Numbered from the stretch's first letter, positions 7,100 through 14,276 are shown. The stretch: 14,448 nt of DNA from Chloroflexota bacterium (GCA_030668425.1 DAOUTY010000017.1:1-14448), one strand, 5' to 3'. The notes: a model not told the origin generated them from the letters alone. Numbers and translations are program-made.

Positions 7100-7573
7100 A
7101 TGAGAAGCGTCGAATTATCCATCACGATTAGAGCGCCAATGGACATAGTGCTCAGGGAAATCTCGGAGTACACCCACCCTCCCATACTCCACAAGGGTCG
7201 CATAAAGTCTGTCCAGGTACTGGAGGATGAAAATAACGTCAGCATTGCCCTCTGGAGGCTGAAGGTGCTGGGGTTCACGCGAGAGGCGAAACAGAAGCAG
7301 ACCGTGATTCCGCCCGACAGGATGACGAACGAGACAATCGGAGGATTCGCCAAGGGCACGTTGGAGAGCACCTTCCTCTACGAAACGAGCGAGGGCACCA
7401 AAATTGTGGACAAGGTAGATGTCAGAGTGCCACTGTGGGGGAAGTTGCTTGAGTGGCCGGTGGCCTGGTATACCAAGCGGCTGACCTGGGGCATACTGAT
7501 GGAACACAAGCGAGACATGGAATCCAGATATGCTCAAGGGAGAGGCGAGGCGAGTAACGAAGGAAAGGAGTAA
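7100..7573 (+). CDS. SRPBCC (START-like) ligand-binding domain protein
   Basis: A 157-residue protein beginning MRSVELSITIRAPMDIVLRE, the usual SRPBCC opening strand followed by the helix that starts xAPxxxV. A second strand block (VSIALWRLKVLGFTREAKQK), a middle GTLESTFLYETSEGTKIVDK and a long C-terminal helix (LTWGILMEHKRDMESRYAQG) complete the pattern. There is no signal or membrane segment. SRPBCC proteins hold hydrophobic ligands in a deep cavity and include polyketide cyclases and coenzyme-Q-binding proteins. The ligand here cannot be read. The start is set by AGGGAGGG at 7086-7093, six bases upstream of ATG 7100. It is the first gene of the plus-strand block and ends eight bases before the next start, so the two are co-transcribed. 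Confidence 0.72.
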   Translation: MRSVELSITIRAPMDIVLREISEYTHPPILHKGRIKSVQVLEDENNVSIALWRLKVLGFTREAKQKQTVIPPDRMTNETIGGFAKGTLESTFLYETSEGTKIVDKVDVRVPLWGKLLEWPVAWYTKRLTWGILMEHKRDMESRYAQGRGEASNEGKE

Positions 7574-7581
7574 GAGCAACC

Positions 7582-8256
7582 ATGCTTTATCTGCATGAGA
7601 ATACCTACCCATTTACGGGCATGATGGATGAGTATGTGGATGTCATGCGCACGGATTTGATTCCCGGCTTGGATCGGCACATGACGGTGATGGGCATTTT
7701 CAGGGTTGCCTTTCGACACCGCGAGACCTTCTTTTTATCCGAGCTGCCAAAAGGGGTAGAGTCTCTCGAAGGCTTGTCCAATTTCGTGATGCATGAGCGC
7801 GACGGATTGGCGTGGCACCGTGAAGGGTTCAGATACCGTGACGAGTGGTTTGACAGCTTGCTGGAGGGTCTCCCCTTCTCCCCTACTGCGGCGACAATCG
7901 AAGAGCGGCGGAAGCAGGGGGATTTCACCGGGAACACTCTGTATTATCGTTTATCCTACGGCGTTTTGCCTGGGAAGACGGACGAGTTTGTGGAAGCCTT
8001 CGAAAAGGAACTGGTGCCTGTGGTGGGGAAGATGGGAGTGAAGCTGGCGGGTTGCTATCGCTGGTTTGGCGCGTGCGGAGAGTCCGGAGAGATAATAAGC
8101 TTCTGGTCGGTGAAGAACTGGGCGCACTGGGGCCAGATACGGGAGGCTATGGGCAAGGACCCGGATTTACGGCAATGGCTGGATAAGAGATCGAGCTTAT
8201 GCGCAGAGTGGAGCTATAAGTTCTTGATCCCTGTACCCTACTCTATGCTTCATTAG
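7582..8256 (+). CDS. NIPSNAP-like protein with two dimeric alpha-beta barrel domains (copy 1)
   Basis: The 224-residue product shows two related halves. Residues 1-105 begin MLYLHENTYPFTGMMDEYVD and continue with LIPGL. Residues 118-224 begin NTLYYRLSYGVLPGKTDEFV and continue with ELVPVVGKMGVKLAGCYRWF. Each half has the opening strand, a helix ending in L(I/V)P and the second strand seen in NIPSNAP-type ferredoxin-like (dimeric alpha-beta barrel) domains. The second half has LPGK.DE and FWSVKNWAHW, typical of the family. NIPSNAP proteins have few assigned reactions. Relatives in this fold include small oxygenases and isomerases. A GGAG site overlaps the end of the SRPBCC gene. The protein resembles the product of the gene at 8309, so the two are probably paralogues and may pair. 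Confidence 0.72.
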   Translation: MLYLHENTYPFTGMMDEYVDVMRTDLIPGLDRHMTVMGIFRVAFRHRETFFLSELPKGVESLEGLSNFVMHERDGLAWHREGFRYRDEWFDSLLEGLPFSPTAATIEERRKQGDFTGNTLYYRLSYGVLPGKTDEFVEAFEKELVPVVGKMGVKLAGCYRWFGACGESGEIISFWSVKNWAHWGQIREAMGKDPDLRQWLDKRSSLCAEWSYKFLIPVPYSMLH

Positions 8257-8308
8257 GTGCTGGACAGGGCGATGATAGTAAGGGATCTCAGCAACTTGGA
8301 GGATGTAA

Positions 8309-9052
8309 ATGCTTTACCTGTATGATAGCATAACGATTGTTTCCCGGTTTCAAGAGGAGTTCTGGAAGGTAATGGGCACTGACTATGTGCCTGATGCGGA
8401 GAAGCAAGGGTTGCGCCTGGTTGGTATGTTCATGGTGGGCATCCACTATAACGAGAATCTGGCCCTATGGGAGGTGGATGACTGGGCAGCCTTCGACCGG
8501 ATACAGGAGTTTCACGATAAGGACCCTCTGGCGAAGGTCTGGGAGCGGGAGGCTGTCGATTATCGGACCGATTGGGTTGGCAAGGTGCTGGAACCGGCAC
8601 CTTTCTCTCCGACTCTGGCCCAGATCAAGGATGGTGACTACAAGTCTACAATATACTTGCACACACTGGCGCAGGTTCTGCCCGGCAAGGTTGACGAGTA
8701 CGTAAATGCCATTGGAACAGAGCTTGTGCCTATGGCACAGAACTGGGGCATGAAGCTGGTAGGGTGTTACCAGGCGGTGGCGGGGACGGCCGGCGGGGGG
8801 GAGGTCATCAATATCTGGACAGCGGGCAATATCCACAGCGATTGGGTCAAGATTCGCGAGGCATCTTTGAACGACCCGGCAAACAAGAGATGGGAGGTCA
8901 CGGCAGGACAATGGCGCCCCAAGGTGGTCTACAGGTTCCTGTACGGTCTGGTCCCGTACTCACCTCTGCGCACCCCGTTTCTGCAGGACGAGGCGGCATC
9001 GGAAGAGGTGAGAACTGTAGCGATGCCCGAGGTGGGGTGGGGAAAGGAATGA
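8309..9052 (+). CDS. NIPSNAP-like protein with two dimeric alpha-beta barrel domains (copy 2)
   Basis: A 247-residue paralogue of the gene at 7582, and like it beginning MLYL. The first half (1-105) includes LVGMFMVGIHYNENLALWEV and EPAPFSPTLAQI, against GLPFSPTAATI in copy 1. The second half (114-220) includes YLHTLAQVLPGKVDEYVNAI, ELVPMAQNWGMKLVGCYQ and VPYSPLRTP. A 25-residue acidic C-terminal tail (221-247) is unique to this copy. The start ATG 8309 is fixed by GGAGG at 8298-8302. A closer ATG at 8303 is followed at once by TAA. The gap from copy 1 is 52 bases with no visible signal. Two-domain NIPSNAP chains could form a barrel within one chain or between the two proteins. Function unknown. 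Confidence 0.72.
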   Translation: MLYLYDSITIVSRFQEEFWKVMGTDYVPDAEKQGLRLVGMFMVGIHYNENLALWEVDDWAAFDRIQEFHDKDPLAKVWEREAVDYRTDWVGKVLEPAPFSPTLAQIKDGDYKSTIYLHTLAQVLPGKVDEYVNAIGTELVPMAQNWGMKLVGCYQAVAGTAGGGEVINIWTAGNIHSDWVKIREASLNDPANKRWEVTAGQWRPKVVYRFLYGLVPYSPLRTPFLQDEAASEEVRTVAMPEVGWGKE

Positions 9053-9096
9053 GCCACTGGCGCAGGACATAGCAGTATGATTAAGGAGGAAAAGAC

Positions 9097-9672
9097 ATGG
9101 CTGAAGAGCTGAGCCCCGAGGTGAAGGGGTCGATTGACGATTTCTATCTGGAAATGAGCCCGGAGATAAAGGAATTGCTCCACGGTTGGCTGTACAAGAT
9201 CGTTGACGCGGCCTACGAAGGGATTAGCGAGCTCCCGCCGGAGCACAGGGACGGGATTCTGATGAAAATGTCCAAGGCTTGCAGTGACCAGGCGAAAATG
9301 GTCTTGGATTGTCAGCCAGGCATGGACTGGGAGGACTATAAGAAACACATGGTGGAATTGAAACCTCCCTTTGGGCCGAGGAAGGTCACTCAGATTGGGG
9401 ATATAGTTCACTGGACTTATGTTCCTCCAAAAGATAAGGACGGCCGCCCGATATGCCAGTGTCCCTTAATCATGTATGGCTGGATAGAGGCGAGGCCCGA
9501 GGTGTGCGCTTGCTCGTCGAATAGCGTAGCGAGCTATATAGAGGAGTACACCGGTCGAGAGGTGGCCACGGTAGAGACGCTGGGCAGCCCTATGGTAAGT
9601 GGTGAAGACGAGTGCCGCTTCCTCGTGCACCTCAAGCCCTCTCCCTTCACCACACCGAAGCATGAGACCTAG
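9097..9672 (+). CDS. Cysteine-rich protein resembling thiazoline-carboxylate hydrolase/DUF6144 family (paralogue 1)
   Basis: A 191-residue soluble protein. The N-terminal half is helical (about 1-95, with ISELPPEHRDGILMKMSKAC). The C-terminal half holds ICQCPLIMYG with C120 and C122, then VCACS with C137 and C139, then SGEDECRFLVHLKP with C173. The spacing CxCP-x13-CxC, followed by a late Cys before a HLKP strand, recurs in the two genes downstream. It resembles the L-2-amino-thiazoline-4-carboxylic acid hydrolase/DUF6144 type of domain, which has a V4R-like fold, as I recall. The substrate is unknown, and the cysteines may bind a metal. AAGGAGG upstream of ATG 9097 is a near-perfect ribosome site. 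It begins 44 bases after the NIPSNAP copy 2 gene. Confidence 0.68.
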   Translation: MAEELSPEVKGSIDDFYLEMSPEIKELLHGWLYKIVDAAYEGISELPPEHRDGILMKMSKACSDQAKMVLDCQPGMDWEDYKKHMVELKPPFGPRKVTQIGDIVHWTYVPPKDKDGRPICQCPLIMYGWIEARPEVCACSSNSVASYIEEYTGREVATVETLGSPMVSGEDECRFLVHLKPSPFTTPKHET

Positions 9673-9686
9673 GGTTGCGACTACGA

Positions 9687-9704
9687 TTCCCCTCCCTTGG
9701 GGAA
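9687..9704 (+). terminator. Weak hairpin downstream of paralogue 1
   Basis: TTCCCC at 9687-9692 pairs with GGGGAA at 9699-9704 around a six-base TCCCTT loop, and nearby CGA/TCG bases could extend it with a bulge. It lies 15 bases after the stop codon of paralogue 1. No T-tract follows, so intrinsic termination is doubtful. It may instead protect the 3' end of a processed transcript. Confidence 0.25.
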
Positions 9705-9715
9705 GTCGATTAGAA

Positions 9716-9741
9716 GTAGCGTCGTGACTCCTGTCATGACG
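9716..9741 (+). repeat. Single hairpin copy of the TCCT-loop repeat
   Basis: CGTCGTGAC at 9720-9728 pairs with GTCATGACG at 9733-9741 around a TCCT loop, giving nine pairs with one G-T. It is preceded by GTAG, as in the full repeats at 9761 and 10438. It appears to be the left half of that element without its right half. Confidence 0.7.
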
Positions 9742-9760
9742 AAATAAATCGAGGAGGCTG

Positions 9761-9819
9761 GTAGCGTCGTGACTCCTGTCACGACGAGATATCCGTTGCC
9801 ACTCCTGTGGCAACGCTAC
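9761..9819 (+). repeat. 59-base double-hairpin intergenic repeat, copy A
   Basis: The outer ends GTAGCG and CGCTAC are inverted. Inside are two nine-pair hairpins, each with a TCCT loop: CGTCGTGAC/GTCACGACG (9765-9786) and CGTTGCCAC/GTGGCAACG (9794-9815). A seven-base spacer (AGATATC) separates them. Copy B at 10438 differs only in this spacer. This is the build of a REP or MITE-like mobile intergenic repeat. It lies between paralogues 1 and 2, 57 bases before the start of paralogue 2. Confidence 0.82.
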
Positions 9820-9876
9820 ACTGACAGTACTTCAAATTTGAGGCTTAATTACTGAATATTGGAGGAGGTCGAGAAA

Positions 9877-10410
9877 ATGGCGCACGAGTATTCTGAAGAA
9901 ATAAAGGGGTTGATCTATACGGAATGGCTGCCACGTGTCATGGCAGGGCTGCTGAAGGGGGTGACAGAGCTCCCCCCTGAGCATAGAGAGCACGTCATGA
10001 TGAGGATGAGCCGGGCCTGTGGCGCGATGGCGGTGTGGGCATTAGGAATCAGACCGGACATGACTTTTGATGAACTGGTGAAACATCTGTCTGACTTGGA
10101 ACCTCCTATGGGGCCGAGGACCATCGAAAAAGTGGGTGATGTCGTGCACTCATCCTATCATTGCAGTGTCGACGAGAAAGGCAAGCCTATTTGTGAGTGC
10201 CCGGTGGTCAAGCTGGGGATGGTGGAGCCGTTCCCCGAGCTATGTTCCTGCGGCGCTAACATGGCGGCACAATACCTGGAGGCTGTCGGGATGGGGCCAA
10301 TCGCTAAGACGGAGCTTATGGGTAGCGCCATGACGACTGGCGAGCCATTCTGCAAATATGTTATTTACCTCAAGCCCTCGGTCTTCACTGCGCCGGGGAG
10401 TGAGGGCTAG
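9877..10410 (+). CDS. Cysteine-rich protein resembling thiazoline-carboxylate hydrolase/DUF6144 family (paralogue 2)
   Basis: The frame is open from a TTG at 9859, but GGAGGAGG at 9861-9868 sits eight bases before ATG 9877, which I take as the start (177 aa). The layout matches the gene at 9097: TELPPEHREHVMMRMSRACG in the N-terminal helices, then ICECPVV with C106 and C108, LCSCGAN with C123 and C125, and C159 before YVIYLKP. The CxCP-x13-CxC spacing is identical. An extra Cys (C96) lies before the motif. Overall identity with paralogue 1 looks moderate, so the duplication is old. Role unknown. The two may form a hetero-oligomer or act on related substrates. Confidence 0.68.
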   Translation: MAHEYSEEIKGLIYTEWLPRVMAGLLKGVTELPPEHREHVMMRMSRACGAMAVWALGIRPDMTFDELVKHLSDLEPPMGPRTIEKVGDVVHSSYHCSVDEKGKPICECPVVKLGMVEPFPELCSCGANMAAQYLEAVGMGPIAKTELMGSAMTTGEPFCKYVIYLKPSVFTAPGSEG

Positions 10411-10437
10411 AGCTGTTTATGGATATTCGATAGATAG

Positions 10438-10496
10438 GTAGCGTCGTGACTCCTGTCACGACGGAGGATTCGTTGCCACTCCTGTGGCAACGCTAC
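10438..10496 (+). repeat. 59-base double-hairpin intergenic repeat, copy B
   Basis: GTAGCG opens the element and CGCTAC closes it. The two hairpins are CGTCGTGAC/GTCACGACG (10442-10463) and CGTTGCCAC/GTGGCAACG (10471-10492), each with a TCCT loop. The seven-base spacer is GAGGATT. Outside the spacer it is the same as copy A, although the genes around the two copies are well diverged. The repeats therefore moved in or were homogenised more recently than the gene duplication. Confidence 0.82.
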
Positions 10497-10550
10497 GTTT
10501 GCCGATAGTGATTCGAATTTAGTGCTTGGGCACTACTAGGAAGAGGATAA

Positions 10551-11090
10551 ATGCCCGAAAAGTTGTCCGAGGAAGAAGAGGCAGCGCTTCGCGACCTCTC
10601 CATCCTGACGCAAGAGTTCGCGAGAATTCTAAATGGTGAGGTCTTCAAACGTATCTTCCAGCCGGACTTCGATGGTACGGCGCGAGAGATGTGCCTTCGA
10701 TGCACTGGCGAAATGTGCAACTCCCTGTTTATACCGTTTGGGGGACTGAATACAGATGTTGACATAGATACCTTCATTGTTGATTTGATGAACGCCTTTC
10801 CTGATAAGAGGAAGCTTGAGAGGAAGGGCGACATAATTCACTATGACTTTTATCCCGATGTAAAGGGCGAATGCGCCTGTCCCATGATAGTTGAGGGGCA
10901 GTTGGAGCCCACACCGCTATGGTGCATATGTGGAAACTACTTCAACAAGGCCATGTTTGAGAAGGTTCTTAGGCACCCGGTGCAGGTGGAACTGCTGGAT
11001 AGCCCGCTCACCACCGGTTCGGACGCCTGCCGCAGGCTGATCCACCTCAAACCCCCGGCAATCACCACGGGCGGTGCCCGGACAACATAG
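10551..11090 (+). CDS. Cysteine-rich protein resembling thiazoline-carboxylate hydrolase/DUF6144 family (paralogue 3)
   Basis: A 179-residue protein sharing the C-terminal pattern of the two preceding genes: ECACPMIVEG with C108 and C110, WCICGNY with C125 and C127, and C160 before RRLIHLKP, with the same CxCP-x13-CxC spacing. The N-terminus is the most divergent of the three. It carries its own CLRCTGEMC cluster (C48, C51, C56), where paralogues 1 and 2 have one Cys in the matching helix. This extra cluster could bind metal. ATG 10551 follows AGGAAGAGG. The gene is 19 bases from the strong ribosome site region of the ThDP enzyme gene, and co-expression is likely. Confidence 0.66.
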   Translation: MPEKLSEEEEAALRDLSILTQEFARILNGEVFKRIFQPDFDGTAREMCLRCTGEMCNSLFIPFGGLNTDVDIDTFIVDLMNAFPDKRKLERKGDIIHYDFYPDVKGECACPMIVEGQLEPTPLWCICGNYFNKAMFEKVLRHPVQVELLDSPLTTGSDACRRLIHLKPPAITTGGARTT

Positions 11091-11125
11091 ATAAGAGGAG
11101 GGCAGAAAGATGACTGAGATCAGAG

Positions 11126-12835
11126 GTGCAGGCGCTAGTGCGTTGTCTTATCGAAGAAGGGGTACGCTATGTTTTTGGCATCCCGGGAGACCAGTGCAAT
11201 CCCATCACCGATGCTATTTATCGTTTGGGGAGTGAGACCGGGCTGAGGTTCGTCACAGCTCGCCACGAGCAGGCTGCGGCCCACATGGCCGATGCCTGGG
11301 CGCGGGTGACCGGTGAGCCCGGGGTGTGCCTGGGCACCGTGGGTCCGGGGGTGGCTGACCTGGTGCCCGGCGTCTACGCGGCATGGGCTGATTCGGTTCC
11401 TCTCGTTGTACTGGGAGCGCAGAACCAGACCTGGCGCTCGTATCCCGAGCATGGCTCAATGCAGGCACTGGATCAGATCTCCCTGATGGCTCCCATAACC
11501 AAGTGGCGAGGTCTGGTGAACGACGTGAGGCGGATGCCTCAGCTAGTGCAAATGGCATTCCGTGCAGCTACCTCGGGCCGTCCTGCCCCTGTGTACCTGG
11601 ACCTGCCCTCGAATGTGGTTTGCGACAAGCTGGATACCGATGAGTATCCTGTCCTGCCGCCGCAGAGATATCGGGCTACCACGCCTCCGATGGCCGATGC
11701 AAGCCTTATCGAGCGGGTGGCGGAGATACTGGCGAATGCCCAGTGGCCGCTTATTCACACCGGTGGAGGGGTGCTGTGGTCTGGGGCCTGGGCGGAGGTC
11801 GTGGAACTGGCGGAGTATCTCTCGGCTGCTGTAACCACGAGCCTGGGTGCACGCGGGGCCATCCCCGAGGACCATCCCCTGTGCCTGATCCCTTCCGCGT
11901 TTGGCGCGCTGAAGGCCCAGGCAGCGGCCGATGTGGTGCTTCTGGTAGGTGGTCGCCTGGGGGACATAGACTTCTGGGGAAAGCCTCCGATATGGGGAGA
12001 GTTGAATAAGCAGCGCTTCATACAGATTGACATAGAGCCCCAGAACATTGGCCTGAACAGGCCAGTTGAGTTGGCTCTGGTGGGGGATGCTAAAGCCACG
12101 CTGCGTGCCTTATTAGAGGCGGTTAAAGCACGGACAGGGCCCAAGGCAGAGAACCCGCAGTTTAACGATGCCCGGCAGGACCAGGCGCTTTGGACAAGTG
12201 GCTGGGAGGAAGGCGCTTGTTCTGACAGATCGCCCATTCACCCACTGCGCCTCATGCGCGAGGTGCGCGAGTTCTTCCCCCGCAACGCCATCTTGGCCCA
12301 GGATGGGGGCACCACGTCGGTCTGGTCTTTCTACCAGAACCGTGTCTATGAGCCTCGTTCTTTCCTCTGGGCTGCCGATTCGGGACATCTGGGGTCGGGG
12401 GTGCCCTATGCCATAGGAGCCAAGCTGGCTCGCCCCGACGTACCTGTCTACTGCGTCACCGGCGATGGTTCCTTCGGATTCAACGCCATGGAGATGGAGA
12501 CAGCACGGCGGGAGAACGCGCCGATTATAGTTATCATTGCCAATGATTGCTGCTGGGGGATGATCAAAGGGGGGCAGAAGCTGGTCTACGATGGACGCTA
12601 CTGTGGCGTGGACTTCACCGACGTCCGCTATGACAAACTGGCCGAGGCCATGGGCTGCTACGGTGAGCGTGTCACGGAGCCCGCCCAGATACGGCCCGCC
12701 CTGCAGCGGGCGGTGGACTCAGGGCTCCCGGCAGTGCTGGATGTGATGATGGATGCTGAAGTGCACCTGGTGCCGCCGGATTTGGTGGTGCTGGACAGCG
12801 TGTGGATGGAGGGGTGTGACACTGGAGGCGGCTGA
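11126..12835 (+). CDS. ThDP-dependent decarboxylase/carboligase, acetolactate synthase-like
   Basis: The frame from GTG 11126 encodes 569 residues with the three-domain build of ThDP enzymes. The N-terminal Pyr domain has VFGIPGDQCN and the catalytic Glu at 48 (RHEQAAAHMADAWAR). The central domain is about 190-335 (ADVVLLVGGRLGD). The PP domain has the ThDP/Mg motif from GDG at 446-448 (TGDGSFGFNAMEMETARREN) to N473. Such enzymes decarboxylate 2-oxo acids or acyl-CoAs, or join the product to a second carbonyl. The exact substrate is not readable. The good ribosome site GAGGAGGG (11095-11102) serves ATG 11110, which is in a different frame and stops near 11237. The family's usual xGA..LV start (RGA then QALVRCL) is thus split across frames. 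An indel near 11125 is likely, and GTG 11126 may be a fallback start. Confidence 0.85.
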   Translation: MQALVRCLIEEGVRYVFGIPGDQCNPITDAIYRLGSETGLRFVTARHEQAAAHMADAWARVTGEPGVCLGTVGPGVADLVPGVYAAWADSVPLVVLGAQNQTWRSYPEHGSMQALDQISLMAPITKWRGLVNDVRRMPQLVQMAFRAATSGRPAPVYLDLPSNVVCDKLDTDEYPVLPPQRYRATTPPMADASLIERVAEILANAQWPLIHTGGGVLWSGAWAEVVELAEYLSAAVTTSLGARGAIPEDHPLCLIPSAFGALKAQAAADVVLLVGGRLGDIDFWGKPPIWGELNKQRFIQIDIEPQNIGLNRPVELALVGDAKATLRALLEAVKARTGPKAENPQFNDARQDQALWTSGWEEGACSDRSPIHPLRLMREVREFFPRNAILAQDGGTTSVWSFYQNRVYEPRSFLWAADSGHLGSGVPYAIGAKLARPDVPVYCVTGDGSFGFNAMEMETARRENAPIIVIIANDCCWGMIKGGQKLVYDGRYCGVDFTDVRYDKLAEAMGCYGERVTEPAQIRPALQRAVDSGLPAVLDVMMDAEVHLVPPDLVVLDSVWMEGCDTGGG

Positions 12836-12919
12836 TGAGTGCAGCCGGGCGTTGGTAGATTCAAGATTGACAGGCTAAGCAATCTCCGTACTTGTTGCTT
12901 CGCTGAAGGGGGACTTAGC

Positions 12920-14134
12920 ATGAAAGCCTTACAGTTCTCTGTGTCAGTTCCACAATTCGCTGCATTGAAGGTCTTGGGGAGCGTGTGCCGGCGGCTCTAC
13001 TATGAGGGACCCCTTACCACGATACGGCTTGTAGACATCCCGGAGCCAGCATTGCCCTCTCCTGACTGGGTGAAGATCAGGACGATCATATGTGGGTTCT
13101 GTGGCAGCGATATTAACCTAATTCTCTTGAGGGATTCCCCGACTGCATCCCCTTTTACCTCGTTTCCCTGCACCTTGGGGCACGAGCTTTGTGGTGAGAT
13201 CGTAGAAGTCGGAAGCAATGTTAGTGGCATAGGGACGGGAGATGTGGTTACTATCGCCCCGAATTTGAGCTGCTCTGCGAGGGGGATTGAGCCCGAGTGT
13301 AGAAGCTGCCGGATGGGGAAGCCGGGCAACTGCGAGAACTATGCTGAGGGTGCCTTTTCTCCAGGTATGTTCGCGGGTATTTGTCGCGACATAGGAGGAG
13401 GCTTGGCACCGTATCTTGTAGCACATAAAGACCAGGTTTTCAAATTGCCTGACGAATTGTCTCATAAAGAGGGCGCTATGATAGAGCCATTTGCTTGCGC
13501 TCTCCAGGCGGTGCTGGACAATCTGCCTGATCAGGATGATCAGGTTCTTGTCATCGGCGGTGGCGTGATAGGCAGCCTCATCGTTCAATCGATACGCGCT
13601 TTTGACATAAACTGTTCGATTGCGGTGGCGGAGCCCTCGAAGTTCCATGCGGAGCTGGTATCCAAGGTCGGTGCTGACCATGTGATTACGGATGGCAATA
13701 TCTTGCATCACACAGAACGCATCACCGGGGCCAGGGCATACAAGCCAATGCTGGGTAAGGATATCCTCATGGGGGGATTCTCAAAGGTCTACGATGTCGT
13801 GGGCAGCGCCGGGACGCTTAACGCCAGTATGAGAGCGCTGAGAACGGGTGGGGTATTGAGTGTGGTGGGGATTGGCACGGATGTAAAACTCGACCTCACA
13901 CCCCTCTGGCTGAAGCTGCAGACCATAAAGGGTGTCTATACCTATGGCTATACCGATGAGCATGGTGAAAGAAAGCACGTCTTTGAGATGGCGATTGATT
14001 TCATAAGGCAGAAGAAGGTTGATGTCGAGTCCATGGTAACGCACACATTCCCTATCGAAGACTACAAGGGTATGATTGAAGTCAACCTGAGTAAGTCGAA
14101 GCACAAGGCAGTCAAGACAGCGGTTTCCTTCTAG
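12920..14134 (+). CDS. Zinc-dependent medium-chain alcohol dehydrogenase family protein
   Basis: The start is ATG 12920, with AAGGGGGA at 12906-12913 upstream. The frame is open from 12839, but that start has no ribosome site. The 404-residue product carries the MDR signatures: catalytic zinc ligands C61 (CGFCGSD), H88 and E89 (LGHEL), and E189 (IEPFACAL), with structural zinc cysteines C118, C127, C130 and C138. The nucleotide-binding GGGVIG motif is at about 213-218. The N-terminal 25 residues before SVCRRLYYEG are longer than usual. These enzymes oxidise alcohols or reduce aldehydes with NAD(P). The gene lies 84 bases after the ThDP enzyme, so it is a natural candidate to act on that enzyme's aldehyde or 2-hydroxyketone product. 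This is inference from neighbourhood. Confidence 0.87.
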   Translation: MKALQFSVSVPQFAALKVLGSVCRRLYYEGPLTTIRLVDIPEPALPSPDWVKIRTIICGFCGSDINLILLRDSPTASPFTSFPCTLGHELCGEIVEVGSNVSGIGTGDVVTIAPNLSCSARGIEPECRSCRMGKPGNCENYAEGAFSPGMFAGICRDIGGGLAPYLVAHKDQVFKLPDELSHKEGAMIEPFACALQAVLDNLPDQDDQVLVIGGGVIGSLIVQSIRAFDINCSIAVAEPSKFHAELVSKVGADHVITDGNILHHTERITGARAYKPMLGKDILMGGFSKVYDVVGSAGTLNASMRALRTGGVLSVVGIGTDVKLDLTPLWLKLQTIKGVYTYGYTDEHGERKHVFEMAIDFIRQKKVDVESMVTHTFPIEDYKGMIEVNLSKSKHKAVKTAVSF

Positions 14135-14136
14135 GT

Positions 14137-14161
14137 CTGCACGCTCAGTGGTTTCGTGCAG
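14137..14161 (+). terminator. Hairpin just after the dehydrogenase stop codon
   Basis: CTGCACG at 14137-14143 pairs with CGTGCAG at 14155-14161 around an 11-base loop, starting two bases after the TAG stop. It could end the operon transcript, but no T-tract follows, so intrinsic termination is unproven. Confidence 0.35.
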
Positions 14162-14238
14162 TCAGGATTGCATATCCTTAATAGACTCGGTGTTTTCCAG
14201 TTGGATTGGTCCGAAAATACAGGTTGGCAGTTTCGAGT

Positions 14239-14270
14239 GGGTAGGTTGGCCGACGTCGGCCAATCTACCC
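14239..14270. repeat. 32-base near-perfect palindrome
   Basis: TTGGCCGACGTCGGCCAA at 14246-14263 is a perfect 18-base palindrome. It is flanked by GGGTAG (14239-14244) and CTACCC (14265-14270), with one G-T mismatch between. The arms read the same on both strands, and it follows no gene directly. It fits a dispersed palindromic element better than a terminator. Confidence 0.65.
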
Positions 14271-14276
14271 CTTGAA

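Noticed and set aside
9716..10496. CRISPR-like array from repeated hairpins
   Set aside because: Repeats are few, palindromic throughout and unevenly spaced with a gene between copies, and there are no uniform spacers or cas genes.
11755..12237. Minus-strand 160-aa frame inside the ThDP gene
   Set aside because: Antisense to the central domain of a well-supported enzyme, and it has no start signals.
12864..12900. TTGACA-like box and GATTG/CAATC pair before the dehydrogenase
   Set aside because: No -10 box lies at a usable distance and the stem is only five pairs, so a separate promoter or terminator is not supported.
13118..13711. Minus-strand 197-aa frame inside the dehydrogenase gene
   Set aside because: Antisense to zinc-binding and nucleotide-binding motifs of the dehydrogenase. 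Its length is chance openness of the opposite strand.
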